A DNA stretch of 64,000 nucleotides from Pseudocalidococcus azoricus BACA0444 (GCF_031729055.1 NZ_JAVMIP010000010.1:41991-105990), one strand, 5' to 3'. Shown: positions 1 to 8,721, numbered from the stretch's first letter. The notes: generated from the sequence alone by a model not told the origin. Program-made: numbers and translations.

Positions 1-914
1 TACTCACTTTCGATTTTCTCTTCTAGTTGATGAATTGACTTTCTCAGGCCAGAATTAATTGCTTTTCCTAACTCATAGGCAAGCTTACGATTATGCACAT
101 GAACTTCACGCACCGTTGCAACGAGCTTGGCTCCCTGTAAGACAACCAAATCAGGAGCATCTTTGAGTAATGTGCCTAAAACTCCTCCGGTGACTCCTCC
201 TATAAGAGCACCCCCTCCAATAATGACTGCTACCCCACCAGCCATTCCAAAGCCACCTACTGCAATAGCACCCCCACCTAATGCAGCTAAAACAGAACTT
301 GTAGCGGCAGCCCCATAGAGTCCAGCAGGAGCCAACAAGCCCACTACAGCAGGTATTGCAAAAGGAGCTAAAAGCGCAAAAAGTGCCGCACCAACAAGCA
401 ACCACCAAAAAAGATTTCCACCTCCTTTTATTCCTTTAATTGCTTCTTCAAAGAAGTCTTTTAGGCGCAGACATGAAACAGGATCAAGGCAAAGATATTC
501 AGAAATGTATTTGATTTCTTCTATCCAGCAATCATCTGTAAAGAAGTTTCCACGATCAGCCTTGAGATTTTCATACTCTTTATTGTTGCAATCATCCTTT
601 TCAAAAATAAAATAAGGGTTAAATACGATCAATTCAATAAGAATTGTGATTCTATCAATGAGCCTTGATTGATGCTTTAGTAATTCATTTGAATAATCGA
701 ATAAATGTTCTTCATCTAATGAATTTACTTTCTTGTTGGCAAGGCTAGCTAGAAATTCTTCAATATAATTCTTCCAATTTTTTGCCCAAGTTTTTTTAAG
801 CCTTCTTATGTTTATGTTTTCTTCTCTTTCTACATCCTGTAGAGTTAGATAATACTGATAACTAGACATTACTAGGTATTCTTGCCAATCCAACTTAAAT
901 AGGTTACTGTCCAT
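1..914 (-). CDS. Truncated hypothetical protein with glycine-rich membrane-type segment
   Basis: An open frame starts at an ATG and runs without a stop for about 304 codons to the window edge, so the C-terminus is missing. I do not recognise the family. The first ~160 residues are polar and rich in Lys, Glu, Asn and aromatic residues. They are followed by a tryptophan-containing hydrophobic stretch (residues ~165-190) and then an alternating Gly/Ala/Val segment (~185-235) of glycine-zipper type that could insert in a membrane or form a pore. After it the chain becomes charged again and helical. Base composition is clearly more AT-rich than the core genes downstream, which suggests an acquired gene. 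No function can be assigned; a toxin-like or membrane-remodelling protein is only a guess. Confidence 0.6.
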   Translation of the reverse strand, partial: MDSNLFKLDWQEYLVMSSYQYYLTLQDVEREENINIRRLKKTWAKNWKNYIEEFLASLANKKVNSLDEEHLFDYSNELLKHQSRLIDRITILIELIVFNPYFIFEKDDCNNKEYENLKADRGNFFTDDCWIEEIKYISEYLCLDPVSCLRLKDFFEEAIKGIKGGGNLFWWLLVGAALFALLAPFAIPAVVGLLAPAGLYGAAATSSVLAALGGGAIAVGGFGMAGGVAVIIGGGALIGGVTGGVLGTLLKDAPDLVVLQGAKLVATVREVHVHNRKLAYELGKAINSGLRKSIHQLEEKIESE

Positions 915-948
915 GTTTTAATTTCCTCGCCAATTATCTGCTTACTTT

Positions 949-1242
949 CTAAATCCTTGGAGTTACGAGTACCCCAAATGCTCTAATCATTGCTGACTCA
1001 CCACCCCAAGCCCTTCTCACGTTTTCAGGGTCAAGTATTCGATAATTTCCAAATACATTGTTGCGTTGTAGTCTCCAGCCATGAATATTCCCTAAATCAG
1101 TCCAAAATACATAGCCTCCCATTGTAGGCATTGGAATATTGGGTAGTTCTCCTAAGCTCTCAAGTAGTCTTCCTATGGCTTGCGGGTCTTCCGCTAATCG
1201 AGTCAAAGCCTGTAAAGCTATAAGCTGTGTCATTTTATACAT
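949..1242 (-). CDS. Small hypothetical protein
   Basis: This is a protein of about 97 residues, not recognised. The N-terminal half is a helical Leu/Ala-rich segment. The C-terminal half carries a compact conserved-looking block with FWTDLGNIHGW and a later AWGGESAMIRAFG. The frame stays open upstream to a TTG at 1335, but no ribosome-binding site supports that. I prefer the ATG giving MYKMTQ, or the next one three codons on; neither has a clear Shine-Dalgarno. It lies 34 bases upstream of the truncated glycine-rich gene on the same strand and could be co-transcribed with it. Low GC, like its neighbours. Confidence 0.4.
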   Translation of the reverse strand: MYKMTQLIALQALTRLAEDPQAIGRLLESLGELPNIPMPTMGGYVFWTDLGNIHGWRLQRNNVFGNYRILDPENVRRAWGGESAMIRAFGVLVTPRI

Positions 1243-1335
1243 TTTTTGCTGCAATGATTTAAGTGAGGTTCTCAAAACTACAATCATCCTAGATAAGTTA
1301 TTTGGGTAGCATGGTAGTTCATTAAACAAAATCAA

Positions 1336-1517
1336 CTTAAATATTTTTAAGAATTTAGTAGTTTTATTAAGGATTTTGGTGTTTCTTTGCGCTTAAAAGA
1401 TGTCTATAGGATGTACATCTTTGTCAAGCAGTGGAATTTCGGTAGTTATACGGTATGTGGTCTCTTGCCGCTTAGTTCATACTTCACAGCAAACCTCTAG
1501 TAACGGTTATAAGAATT
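1336..1517. other. AT-rich gap between divergent genes
   Basis: This gap separates the small hypothetical gene on the minus strand from the broken LRAT gene on the plus strand. It should hold both promoters. I see AT-rich sequence but no motif I would name. Confidence 0.3.
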
Positions 1518-2398
1518 ATGTCCTCCTATACTCCTAAGCTTGGCGATCATCTTTTTTATGGCTGTGGAGCCCTACGCTCATCATGGAATTTACTGCGGTG
1601 ATGTCCTGCGGAATGGTCGAAAATACGTTGATGTGGTGATTCACTACGAAGGTAAGGTCAAAGGTGGACAAATCCGGGGGATTAGTTATTCCAAAATTTG
1701 CCCAAGACAATAATGTTCAATGTGTCAGATATGCTGACAATGCTTCTTCTGCGCCAAATATAGTTGTTGAGAGGGCAGTCAGTCGGCTCGGTGAGTCAGG
1801 GTATAGCTTACTGTCCAATAACTGCGAACATTTTGCGGCGTGGTGTAAGACAGGTAAACATCAAAGTGAGCAAGTTAAGAATGGAGTTGCAGTTGGTGCA
1901 GGTGCGCCATTAGCTGGAGCCGCTGTTGCTGGTAGTTTAGGCGTAGTTAGTGGAGTAGGCGCAGCAGCCGGATTAAGTGGGGCGGGAATTATGTCCGGTC
2001 TAGCAACAGTTGGCGGTGCTATCGGAGGTGGTGCTGTTGCTGGAGTTGGCGCATTGGGTGCGGCCCCTGCTTTTGTTACTACTCTCGCAATGAACCAAGT
2101 CCTCAAAGATGATGAAACTTTACCCCAAGAAGAACGAGATGCAAGAGGAGCAGGACGACTAGCAACAAAAGTCGGTGCAGTGGGGGGTAGTGCCATAGCT
2201 TTGGGAGCGATTGCTGGTGCTGGAACTACTGGAGTTAGCGCAGTGGGAATAACTACTGGTTTAGCAACTATTGGCGGCACAGTTGGGGGAGGCATGGCGG
2301 CTGGGGTAGCTCTCACTGTTGCGGCTCCGGCTGTTGCGGCGGCGGCATTAGGCTTTGGCATTTACAAGGCAGTGCAGTGGTTCAGTAGCGAGAGTTAA
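1518..2398 (+). pseudogene. LRAT/NC-domain protein, broken by two frameshifts
   Basis: Lecithin-retinol acyltransferase (LRAT/NC, NlpC/P60-like) proteins have an HxGIY block with the catalytic His and an NCEHF block with the catalytic Cys. All the pieces are here but in three frames. MSSYTPKLGDHLF starts at the ATG. A shift at a T6 run (1552-1557) is needed to read on into PYAHHGIYCGDV. A second shift at an A4 run (1693-1696) is needed to reach SRLGESGYSLLSNNCEHF. One extra base in each run would explain both. The last frame then continues for 244 codons into a long Gly/Ala-rich tail with two similar hydrophobic halves, typical of cyanobacterial members. Either the gene is dead or the sequence has two homopolymer errors. 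The downstream frame alone could make a tail fragment with the Cys but without the His. Confidence 0.75.
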
Positions 2399-2429
2399 AC
2401 CCTTAAATGACTTCCCCTAGGTTTACTGT

Positions 2430-2723
2430 TCATGCAGCATCAAACTCTACTTTTTGAACAGCATCGAGGTTAACTGACTGCCTGGCCTGCCAAAGATCGT
2501 AGTTATCCTGCATAGAAAGCCAACTTTCCGGGGAACGTCCTAGAGCTATAGATAAGCGCAATGCCATTTCTGAGCTAATCCCACTTTTGCCGCTAAGGAT
2601 GCGATTCAGCGTAGAGGGAGAGACACCTAGCTTTTCGGACAACTTGCGCCCAGAAATGTTGAAGGGTTCCAGGTAAACATCTCGAATAAATTCTCCAGGG
2701 TGAGGTGGATTGTGCATTGTCAT
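2430..2723 (-). CDS. higA: HigA-type antitoxin, XRE-family HTH
   Basis: A 97-residue protein of the HigA (VapI-like) family. It opens with the family hallmark HPPHPGEFI-like sequence (NPPHPGEFIRD, residues 5-15). The Cro/C1-type helix-turn-helix follows at about 23-65 (SGRKLSEKLGVSPSTLNRILSGKSG). HigA antitoxins bind and neutralise the HigB mRNA endonuclease and repress their own operon. Its ATG overlaps the last base of the upstream higB stop codon (TAATG), so the two are translationally coupled in toxin-first order, as is typical for higBA. The family is certain; which promoter it represses is not visible. Confidence 0.9.
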   Translation of the reverse strand: MTMHNPPHPGEFIRDVYLEPFNISGRKLSEKLGVSPSTLNRILSGKSGISSEMALRLSIALGRSPESWLSMQDNYDLWQARQSVNLDAVQKVEFDAA

Positions 2724-3001
2724 TAGTGGTAATCCTCATAGTCCAGTACATACACATGACCGCCATGAAACTCAAAGGTGATCCGCCAATTGCCATTAAC
2801 CCAAATTGACCAGCGTTCTTTCGCTGCACCCTTGAGCCGATGTAACTTAAATCCTGGGATATTCATGTCCTCGATAGTAGTAGCAGTGTCCAAGGCTGTA
2901 AGTTGCATTCTTAGGCGTTTGGCGTGAGTAGGCTGTATTCCTGACGTACTACCTGTTTCATAAAACTTTTTTAGCCCCTTATGCCGAAATGACTGGATCA
3001 T
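2723..3001 (-). CDS. higB: HigB/RelE-superfamily mRNA interferase toxin
   Basis: A 92-residue toxin of the RelE/HigB fold, expected to cleave mRNA at the ribosome. The characteristic C-terminal part is present: IPGFKLHRLKG (48-58), then RWSIWVNGNWRITFEF (63-78) with the basic and aromatic residues these toxins use at the active site, ending in the VLDYEDYH tail. Length matches the family. It is first in a two-gene operon with the antitoxin, sharing one base with it. The pair sits next to a broken gene in an AT-rich patch, which fits a mobile or stabilising module. No frameshift is visible, so the system looks intact. Confidence 0.9.
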   Translation of the reverse strand: MIQSFRHKGLKKFYETGSTSGIQPTHAKRLRMQLTALDTATTIEDMNIPGFKLHRLKGAAKERWSIWVNGNWRITFEFHGGHVYVLDYEDYH

Positions 3002-3451
3002 GGGCTGATCATAGCGTGGTGCGCTTCGTGCAACAACTATTTTGAGTTTGTACTTGTCACAGGGGATGCGAACAGTGCTTTACAAAAGTTATTCAAGCTA
3101 AATAAGTTCTGTGCGAAGGCTGGGTGCGCTGTGTATAGTTTCTAATCATTGTCGGTGCTTCAAGGTTCAAGCACTATATGGATAGGGGTAATTTTAGGGG
3201 TAATTGCTTTTTTGAGACAAGTGAGAACGCTTTTCTGGAAAGTCTTTTAGAGGTTATTTCGATGGACTCCGCCCCCATCAAACATCTATCTGAGACAGTC
3301 TGATGTACATTAACAAATTATGTACATTAACAAATTATTTGAAGTCGTTAACAAATTAGTGTCGTCATAACAACAGTCTGTCATTCTCACCCTGGCACCA
3401 GGAGAACCCATCAACTGGGCATACTGACCAAAGCAAAGCCTCCATCTGGCC
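3002..3451. other. 450-bp gap with short direct repeats
   Basis: No gene is supported in this stretch. The higBA promoter must lie in its left part, since higB reads leftwards from 3001. The right part contains a 17-bp sequence in two head-to-tail copies plus a third partial copy, listed separately. A smaller GGGGTAATT repeat lies near 3185-3205. Confidence 0.5.
3303..3358. repeat. 17-bp tandem direct repeat, two copies plus a partial third
   Basis: ATGTACATTAACAAATT occurs twice without a gap (3303-3319 and 3320-3336). The last 11 bases, TTAACAAATTA, recur at 3348-3358. The unit is AT-rich. It could be a set of operator or iteron-like sites, or simple slippage. No protein is assigned. Confidence 0.6.
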
Positions 3452-4411
3452 TTAAACCCGGCCGTAAGTTGAGAGGGGTTCTTTGATCCAGCGCACGTAT
3501 AAGTGCTTAAAGGTAGATTTCAAAACCCGAGGCGCGCCAAAATCAATCGGAACTAGTTGGGACGGAAATTGCCAATCATCAATTTGCAAGTCTTGGGGCT
3601 TGAGGAGAGGAAATTCCGCTTGCGCTAAATCCACGGACAGACCCAGTTCTGCGGTGGCCTTGAGGGTCGGGACTTGGTCAAAGTCGGCCTGGAGAATCGT
3701 GGCAATGGCTTGGTCAAGAGCAAAAACATTGGTAGAAGCTCCTAAAAGATTGAGGGGACGGGGTTCGCCACCACTGGGGCCGTTCCCTTCATGTCCAATA
3801 ATCCCATCCATAATCGTTAAATCCGGCTGAATCGCCCTGGCAGTTTCCACTAGCATCCGTCCAAACCGATCTCGGTCTTTGCCCGCTTCCATGTGCCACC
3901 AGGCCTTCATTTTTCCCGGTACACAACCAAACAGGTTTTTCACCCCCATTGTCAGGGTCAGTTGGACATGGGATTTAACTTTGGGCAGGTTAATGATCAC
4001 ATCGGCGGACATCGCTTCTTTGGAAAGACGGAGATGATTAAATTCCTGGCTAACGGTTTCGTATCGCTCTCCATGAAATTCAATCACAGGCAGTTGCAAA
4101 TCTTGAATCACCGGTAAATAGCCATTAGCGCGAGCTACACCCAAGGCAGTTCCAAAGGCCGGGCCATCCCCCAAAAACGGCTGACCACCCACTGCTCGGA
4201 TCATCTGCGTCAGGCAATAGACAATTTCGGGACGGGTGACACATTCTTTCGTGGGTCTGGCTCCGGTTAGCAAGTTGGGTTTTAAGAGAACCCGATCCCC
4301 TGGTTTGACAATTGCGGCCAGGCCACCCAAGGGGGCTAATAATTCTGTTAACTTGGCTGCTAACTCCTGATAGTCATAATTTGTGTGTTGCACTAGACTA
4401 ATCACGGTCAT
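3452..4411 (-). CDS. DUF362 domain-containing protein
   Basis: A 319-residue DUF362 protein. The domain signature is clear: a VLLKPNLLTG block after ~30 residues, GDGPAFGTA in the first third, then IINLPKVKSHVQLTLTMGVKNLFGCVPG near the middle, which is the family's most conserved stretch. DUF362 proteins are often fused to or placed beside ferredoxin domains and are thought to bind metal or iron-sulfur clusters, but no reaction is established. No ferredoxin domain is present here. I take the ATG giving MTVISLV, which has GGGGA upstream, rather than a TTG 16 codons earlier. It is divergent from the sugar-kinase-like gene. Confidence 0.85.
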   Translation of the reverse strand: MTVISLVQHTNYDYQELAAKLTELLAPLGGLAAIVKPGDRVLLKPNLLTGARPTKECVTRPEIVYCLTQMIRAVGGQPFLGDGPAFGTALGVARANGYLPVIQDLQLPVIEFHGERYETVSQEFNHLRLSKEAMSADVIINLPKVKSHVQLTLTMGVKNLFGCVPGKMKAWWHMEAGKDRDRFGRMLVETARAIQPDLTIMDGIIGHEGNGPSGGEPRPLNLLGASTNVFALDQAIATILQADFDQVPTLKATAELGLSVDLAQAEFPLLKPQDLQIDDWQFPSQLVPIDFGAPRVLKSTFKHLYVRWIKEPLSTYGRV

Positions 4412-4590
4412 TGCCACATCCCCAATTCTTTCTGACTTTACTGTACCGACTCCCGCCAATTTTTCCCAGGCCTGGATTCCCTATGAATTGAATTGATTGG
4501 CTAGGTGGAAAGCAATAAATTTTGACACGATTCAGAGCCAGAAAAATTAGAGAATAGGGTATTGCTTCTCCCACGTAAGGAGTTGATACC

Positions 4591-5934
4591 GTGACCCTGG
4601 CCCCCGCCCAACCCAAAATTATTGTTCTCGATGACGACCCCACTGGCTCCCAAACCGTTCACAGTTGTCTGTTATTAACTCGCTGGGATACTGAGACCTT
4701 GCGCCTGGGTCTGGAAGATGCTGCGCCAATTTTCTTTATTTTGACCAATACCCGCGCCCTGCCCCCTGACCAGGCCCAAACCATTACCACCGAAGTCTGC
4801 CAAACTCTGAAAATAGCCTTAGTCGAAACTGGAATTAGCGATTTTCTCGTGGTTAGTCGGTCGGACTCTACTCTGCGGGGCCACTACCCAATCGAAACCG
4901 ATGCCATTGCGGCAATCCTTGGCCCCTTTGATGCTCATTTTCTAGTGCCAGCCTTTTTTGAAGGGGGCCGCTTCACACAAGACAGTATCCATTACCTGAT
5001 CATTAATGGCGTTCCCACCCCAGTTCACGAAACGGAATTTGCCCAAGACTCAGTGTTTGCCTATCACCATAGCTATCTGCCCGATTATGTAGCCGAAAAA
5101 ACCCAGGGTAGAATCCCGGCGGATCAGGTGGTGCGGTTTTTAGAAGCTGATATTCAACAGGGTGTCCAGGCCCAACTCCAAGCCCTCCATGACAATCAAT
5201 GTGTGGTGGTAGATGCGGTCAACCAGGCCCAGATGAATCAATTTGCTGAGGATAGTCTTGCGGTTGCGGCCAGCGGTAAACGTTTTCTCTTTCGCAGTGC
5301 GGCTAGTTTACTCACCGGACTGGCCCAACTCCCTCCCCAACCGATTCCCGCCACTGAGATGGGACAATTGCGCCGTAACTCCCGGCCGGGGGCGATTATT
5401 GTCGGTTCCCATGTCCGCAAAACCACAGAACAGTTAATGGCCTTACTTAAGGAACCCGGCCTGGTTGGCATCGAACTGGATCTTGAACCCCTTGCCAGCA
5501 ATCAAGCCGCCGCCTCAACTCTCTTAGAAACAACCTTGGCTGAGATTTATGAGGCTTTTCAGGCTAACCTAACTCCAGTAATTTACACTAGCCGCCAAGA
5601 ATTAAGCTTTCCCGATACTGCCACCCGTCTAGCCTTTGGCCTGGTTGTGTCCCAACTGTTGATGGATATTGTCCAGGCCTTACCAACAGACATGAGCTTC
5701 CTGATTAGCAAAGGGGGAATTACCTCCAATGATGTCTTAAGCACGGGTCTAAACCTGCCCACGGCTCGCCTCCTCGGACAAATTTTGCCAGGTTGTTCTG
5801 TGATTCAAACCCCCGCTGACCATCCCAAATTTCCCAAGCTCCCCGTGGTCTTATTCCCTGGCAATGTCGGCGATCAACAAGCGCTAGCAACTATTTATCA
5901 GCGATTTTCTACAGCAACCCCTTCTCTTGCTTAA
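4591..5934 (+). CDS. Four-carbon acid-sugar kinase family protein (DUF1537/OtnK-like)
   Basis: A 447-residue two-domain protein. The N-terminal domain shows the family motif DDDPTGSQT (14-22) and SRSDSTLRGHYP (89-100), used for sugar-acid binding. The C-terminal domain ends with the nucleotide-binding GG(I)TSNDVLS and a PGNVGD-type tail. Characterised relatives phosphorylate D-threonate, D-erythronate or related four-carbon acid sugars with ATP. The true substrate here is not known and no sugar-acid catabolic genes lie nearby. Start is the GTG with AAGGAG eight bases upstream. The stop codon lies one base before a 105-bp inverted-repeat element, which therefore sits in its 3' untranslated region and may affect termination. 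Confidence 0.85.
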   Translation: MTLAPAQPKIIVLDDDPTGSQTVHSCLLLTRWDTETLRLGLEDAAPIFFILTNTRALPPDQAQTITTEVCQTLKIALVETGISDFLVVSRSDSTLRGHYPIETDAIAAILGPFDAHFLVPAFFEGGRFTQDSIHYLIINGVPTPVHETEFAQDSVFAYHHSYLPDYVAEKTQGRIPADQVVRFLEADIQQGVQAQLQALHDNQCVVVDAVNQAQMNQFAEDSLAVAASGKRFLFRSAASLLTGLAQLPPQPIPATEMGQLRRNSRPGAIIVGSHVRKTTEQLMALLKEPGLVGIELDLEPLASNQAAASTLLETTLAEIYEAFQANLTPVIYTSRQELSFPDTATRLAFGLVVSQLLMDIVQALPTDMSFLISKGGITSNDVLSTGLNLPTARLLGQILPGCSVIQTPADHPKFPKLPVVLFPGNVGDQQALATIYQRFSTATPSLA

Positions 5935-5935
5935 C

Positions 5936-6040
5936 TATAGCATTACTCATTTAGGGTGAGATGGGGACAAGTCAGAAAATGCTTTATGAGCAGTCTTTTT
6001 GACATTTCTACTCTCTCAGAACAGTCTGCGTAACGCTATA
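5936..6040. mobile_element. 105-bp MITE-like element, copy 1
   Basis: This copy is bounded by 11-bp terminal inverted repeats of the type TATAGCGTTAC / GTAACGCTATA. The left end has one mismatch (TATAGCATTAC). Two further copies at 15857-15962 and 40171-40275 share the ends and most of the interior, including GTCAGAAAATGC and a common AACAGTCTGCG next to the right end. It has no coding capacity. The TA at both tips would fit an IS630/Tc1-type TA target, which is inference. Confidence 0.85.
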
Positions 6041-6072
6041 GATCCAGAAGTCCTCAAACTGTAGGCAACTCA

Positions 6073-6198
6073 CCAACCGCCATTGAGGAGTAAGTTAGGT
6101 CTTTGACTGCTCAAAAGTTAGAATCATTGGGTAAGACGTTGCTCGAGTTGGAAGATATTTCAGAGTTCCAGGCCTGGTTAAAAACCTTCAATAACTAA
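6073..6198 (+). pseudogene. Relic of a DUF4351 C-terminus
   Basis: The frame reads PTAIEE, a TAA stop, then VRSLTAQKLESLGKTLLELE and DISEFQAWLKTFNN to a stop. This closely parallels the C-terminus of the other relic at 21705-22102 (VRSLTTERLEALSEALLGL, DISEFQAWL). DUF4351 usually ends Rpn/PD-(D/E)XK-type recombination-promoting nuclease proteins. The rest of the gene is gone. The internal TAA falls where the relative has a Gln codon. It lies 32 bases downstream of MITE copy 1. Confidence 0.6.
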
Positions 6199-6280
6199 CA
6201 ACTCTGGTGGCAAAGTTAATGTTTCTTCAATAACGATGGTCAAAGGATACTGAACAGGGCCTGGGGGATAGCCAGTCAAT

Positions 6281-6316
6281 AAAAAAGAGAGAGCTATATT
6301 ATTAACCCTCTCTTCT
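6281..6316 (-). terminator. Rho-independent terminator of the cpc operon
   Basis: On the minus strand a 7-bp perfect stem, AAGAGAG pairing with CTCTCTT, encloses a 16-base loop. A run of T follows directly (the A run at 6281-6286 on the plus strand). It lies about 30 bases past the last cpcG stop codon, exactly where the phycocyanin transcript should end. Confidence 0.7.
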
Positions 6317-6346
6317 TGGAAATTATTAGTGCTCGATCAGCCCAAA

Positions 6347-7102
6347 TTATTTCCGTTTCGGCACTTTGTTCATGTAATCAATTTCAAAGGAAGACAGCCG
6401 TTGGGCATAGCGGGGTGTAGGCGCAATTGCGTTCGCCATACTCCGGAATTTACGGGGATCTCCTTCCCGAAGTTGGCGCATTTCGTACTTGCGGCTGTAG
6501 AACTGCTCAAGGGCAAACCGCCAATCGGTCGTTGTTGTGCCCACTTTATCCCGATACTCATAACCGTAACGAGGCATAACCAAATTAAACGGCCGACCTT
6601 CCATCCGTTTCCGTTGATAAGGAACGGTATAGTCCCCAAAAGCCGCCGTATATTCCTCAGAATCAATCAACACATCTAGAAAGCCATGAAACCCCAGAGT
6701 CCCAATCTTGATAGACCAAGCAATCTTCTCGGCTTCGTTGTAGGCTGCCCGGCCCAAAAAGCGCTTCAGGCAAATATCTACCAGCCGATAGTTATCATTG
6801 ACGGCCACGACGGTGTTGTAGAACCGCTCAGATTTAGCCAGGCCCCGGATAAAGTCCCGCACTGAAATCGCCCGATTGCTCACCTGAGACTCCAGGGTGA
6901 CTTGGCGATTAAACTTGAGAGTTGCATGCTCACTAAACACTTGCCGGTAGGCAGCCCAAATGACCTGTTGCATTTCCCCAGGCGAGCCAGCGTCCTCAAT
7001 CCGATAAATGTAAGGGGTATCCTCATCTAAATCAGCAGGGCCAAAACTGGCAACCCGATGATTTTGAGTAGTCGGTTTATAAGCCAATAGCGGTAAACTC
7101 AT
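6347..7102 (-). CDS. cpcG: Phycobilisome rod-core linker CpcG (third copy, CpcG4-like by position)
   Basis: A 251-residue linker with an N-terminal Pfam PBS_linker_poly domain (about residues 20-175): [29 protein letters not shown] and [13 protein letters not shown] are hallmarks shared by the three CpcG copies. These proteins join phycocyanin rods to the allophycocyanin core. The C-terminal ~75 residues, which contact the core, differ from those of the other copies, so each isoform probably serves a different docking site. It is the last gene of the cpc operon. In Thermosynechococcus the third gene is named cpcG4; that numbering here rests on order only. A terminator follows. Confidence 0.92.
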   Translation of the reverse strand: MSLPLLAYKPTTQNHRVASFGPADLDEDTPYIYRIEDAGSPGEMQQVIWAAYRQVFSEHATLKFNRQVTLESQVSNRAISVRDFIRGLAKSERFYNTVVAVNDNYRLVDICLKRFLGRAAYNEAEKIAWSIKIGTLGFHGFLDVLIDSEEYTAAFGDYTVPYQRKRMEGRPFNLVMPRYGYEYRDKVGTTTTDWRFALEQFYSRKYEMRQLREGDPRKFRSMANAIAPTPRYAQRLSSFEIDYMNKVPKRK

Positions 7103-7144
7103 GCAGATCTCCCAAATAAAAGCAGAAATTTATAGCGGTCAAGG

Positions 7145-7885
7145 TCAACGTAACGGAAAGGATGCGGTCGAGTTAATCGAGGCTAGGGCAGTCCCAGAAC
7201 CATCCCGACTCATATCTGGAATCTTAATATTGTCCGTCTTGACAGAATTATAGCGGAGGGGTGTAACCTGGACGGTGCGGGCCATCGCCAAAAAGTTCTT
7301 AATGTCACCCCATTTATACCGCCCATCTTCCAATTTATTGCGCCAATAGTCAGCATAGCGAGGCGTGACTAAATTGAATGGCCGATCTTGATAGCGGCGA
7401 CGTTGGTACGGAACCGTGTTGTCACCGAAGTTTTGGCTATATTCGTCACTGTCCACCAGCGCATCGACAAAACCATCCCAGCCTTCGGTGGCAATCCGAA
7501 TTGACCAGGCCAGTTCTTCATCTTTGTTATAGGGGGAACGTCCCAAAATCCGTTTTAGGCCCACTTCAACCAAGCGGTAATTAGAATTAGTTTCCACCAA
7601 AAGACGACGCAGCACTTCAGACTTAGCCAGGCCCCGGATAAAGTCTCGGACAGAGATGGCCCGGTTACGCAATTGTGACTCTAGGTTTCCCTGGCGATAG
7701 CTTTGCAACAAAACGTGCTCACTAAACACCTGTCGGTAGGCCGCCCAAATCAATTCATCGAGATCACTAGCCTCGGGAGCATCCACCAAGGAATAAAGCC
7801 GGGGCGTATCTTCATTAGCTACTTCAAAACCAGTTACCCGCTGATTCTGAGAACTGGGGCTATAGGCAAGTAAAGGAATAGACAT
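7145..7885 (-). CDS. cpcG: Phycobilisome rod-core linker CpcG (second copy)
   Basis: A 246-residue rod-core linker. The poly-linker domain covers about 20-175, with [20 protein letters not shown] and [20 protein letters not shown], followed by LKRILGRSPYNKDEE. The shared VPYQRRRYQDRPFNLVTPRY block ends the domain, and a copy-specific tail of ~60 residues follows. Its start lies two bases past the stop of the preceding cpcG, so the two are translated together. Role as for the other copies: attaching a hexameric phycocyanin rod to the core cylinder. It most resembles the first copy, which suggests local duplication. Confidence 0.93.
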   Translation of the reverse strand: MSIPLLAYSPSSQNQRVTGFEVANEDTPRLYSLVDAPEASDLDELIWAAYRQVFSEHVLLQSYRQGNLESQLRNRAISVRDFIRGLAKSEVLRRLLVETNSNYRLVEVGLKRILGRSPYNKDEELAWSIRIATEGWDGFVDALVDSDEYSQNFGDNTVPYQRRRYQDRPFNLVTPRYADYWRNKLEDGRYKWGDIKNFLAMARTVQVTPLRYNSVKTDNIKIPDMSRDGSGTALASINSTASFPLR

Positions 7886-7887
7886 GG

Positions 7888-8721
7888 TTACACCTGGGGA
7901 TTACGAGGAAGATAACGGTAGGGCAAAGCAGTTGGGGCTGGTTTAATCGCCACTCGATCCGTCCGGCCAGAGACAGTGGAATTGGGAACTTTCACTAAGC
8001 TAGAGGTTGCCCGAGCCACATGGCGTTGAGTATCTTGGGTGGGGGTGAGAACACCGCGAGCCATGGAGAGAAAGTTACCAGGAATGGCCTGGCGAATCAC
8101 CCGCCTGTCCAGGGGGCCAACGCTATAGTCCCGCACGCGATAGTAGGACAGACCACTGACTTTGAGTTCTTGATTGCGCCAATAGTCGCCATAACGGGGA
8201 TTTACCAGGTTAAAGGGACGGGTCATCCGCCGCCGCCGTTGATAGGGGACAATATCGTTGCCAAAGTTTTCTTGATATTCGTCACTGTCCACAATCGCAT
8301 CAATTAAGCCATTGAGACCTTTGGTGGCGGCAATAATAGACCAAGCAATTTGCTCCCCTTGATCATAGGTGGGACGACCCAGAAAGCGTTTGAAGCTAAT
8401 ATCCACCAGCCGATAGTTGGAATTGGTATCCGCCACCAATTGTCGATAAACTTCGGATTTCCCCAGGCCGCGGATAAACTCTTGCACAGAAATGGCCCGG
8501 TTCCGCAGTTGGGACTCCAAGAAAGGTTGCCGATAGCTTTCCAGGATTAAATGCTCACTAAAAATCTGCCGATAGGCCGCCCAGATTAAGGCATCCACAT
8601 CGGTATTGGAGGTGGCATCTGTAAGCCGATAGAGGACTGGATCATCATCCGCAGCCACTTCATAACTGGCAACCCGTTGGTCTTGGGTACGGGGATGGAT
8701 GGGGAGGAGGGGCAAAGCCAT
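7888..8721 (-). CDS. cpcG: Phycobilisome rod-core linker CpcG (first copy)
   Basis: A 277-residue rod-core linker, the longest of the three. It has the same poly-linker domain (IWAAYRQIFSEHLILESYRQ, NRAISVQEFIRGLGKSE, FKRFLGRPTYDQGE, then VPYQRRRRMTRPFNLVNPRY). A ~100-residue basic C-terminal tail follows, rich in Arg, Thr and Pro, expected to contact the allophycocyanin core. It sits 57 bases past cpcF and two bases before the second cpcG. The triple arrangement lets one transcript supply linkers for several rod positions. Family and role are firm; rod-specific assignment is not. Confidence 0.93.
   Translation of the reverse strand: MALPLLPIHPRTQDQRVASYEVAADDDPVLYRLTDATSNTDVDALIWAAYRQIFSEHLILESYRQPFLESQLRNRAISVQEFIRGLGKSEVYRQLVADTNSNYRLVDISFKRFLGRPTYDQGEQIAWSIIAATKGLNGLIDAIVDSDEYQENFGNDIVPYQRRRRMTRPFNLVNPRYGDYWRNQELKVSGLSYYRVRDYSVGPLDRRVIRQAIPGNFLSMARGVLTPTQDTQRHVARATSSLVKVPNSTVSGRTDRVAIKPAPTALPYRYLPRNPQV

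Noticed and set aside
1552..1560. Programmed -1 frameshift (T TTT TTA) in the LRAT gene
   Set aside because: The heptamer is out of phase with the upstream frame, and the required shift is +1; a second unrelated shift is also needed downstream.
1861..2361. 166-codon Pro/Ala-rich frame opposite the LRAT gene tail
   Set aside because: An antisense shadow of Gly/Ala codons, without start signals.
3303..3358. CRISPR-like repeats
   Set aside because: The units abut with no spacer and are only 17 bp; no cas genes are nearby. No CRISPR array was seen in the window.
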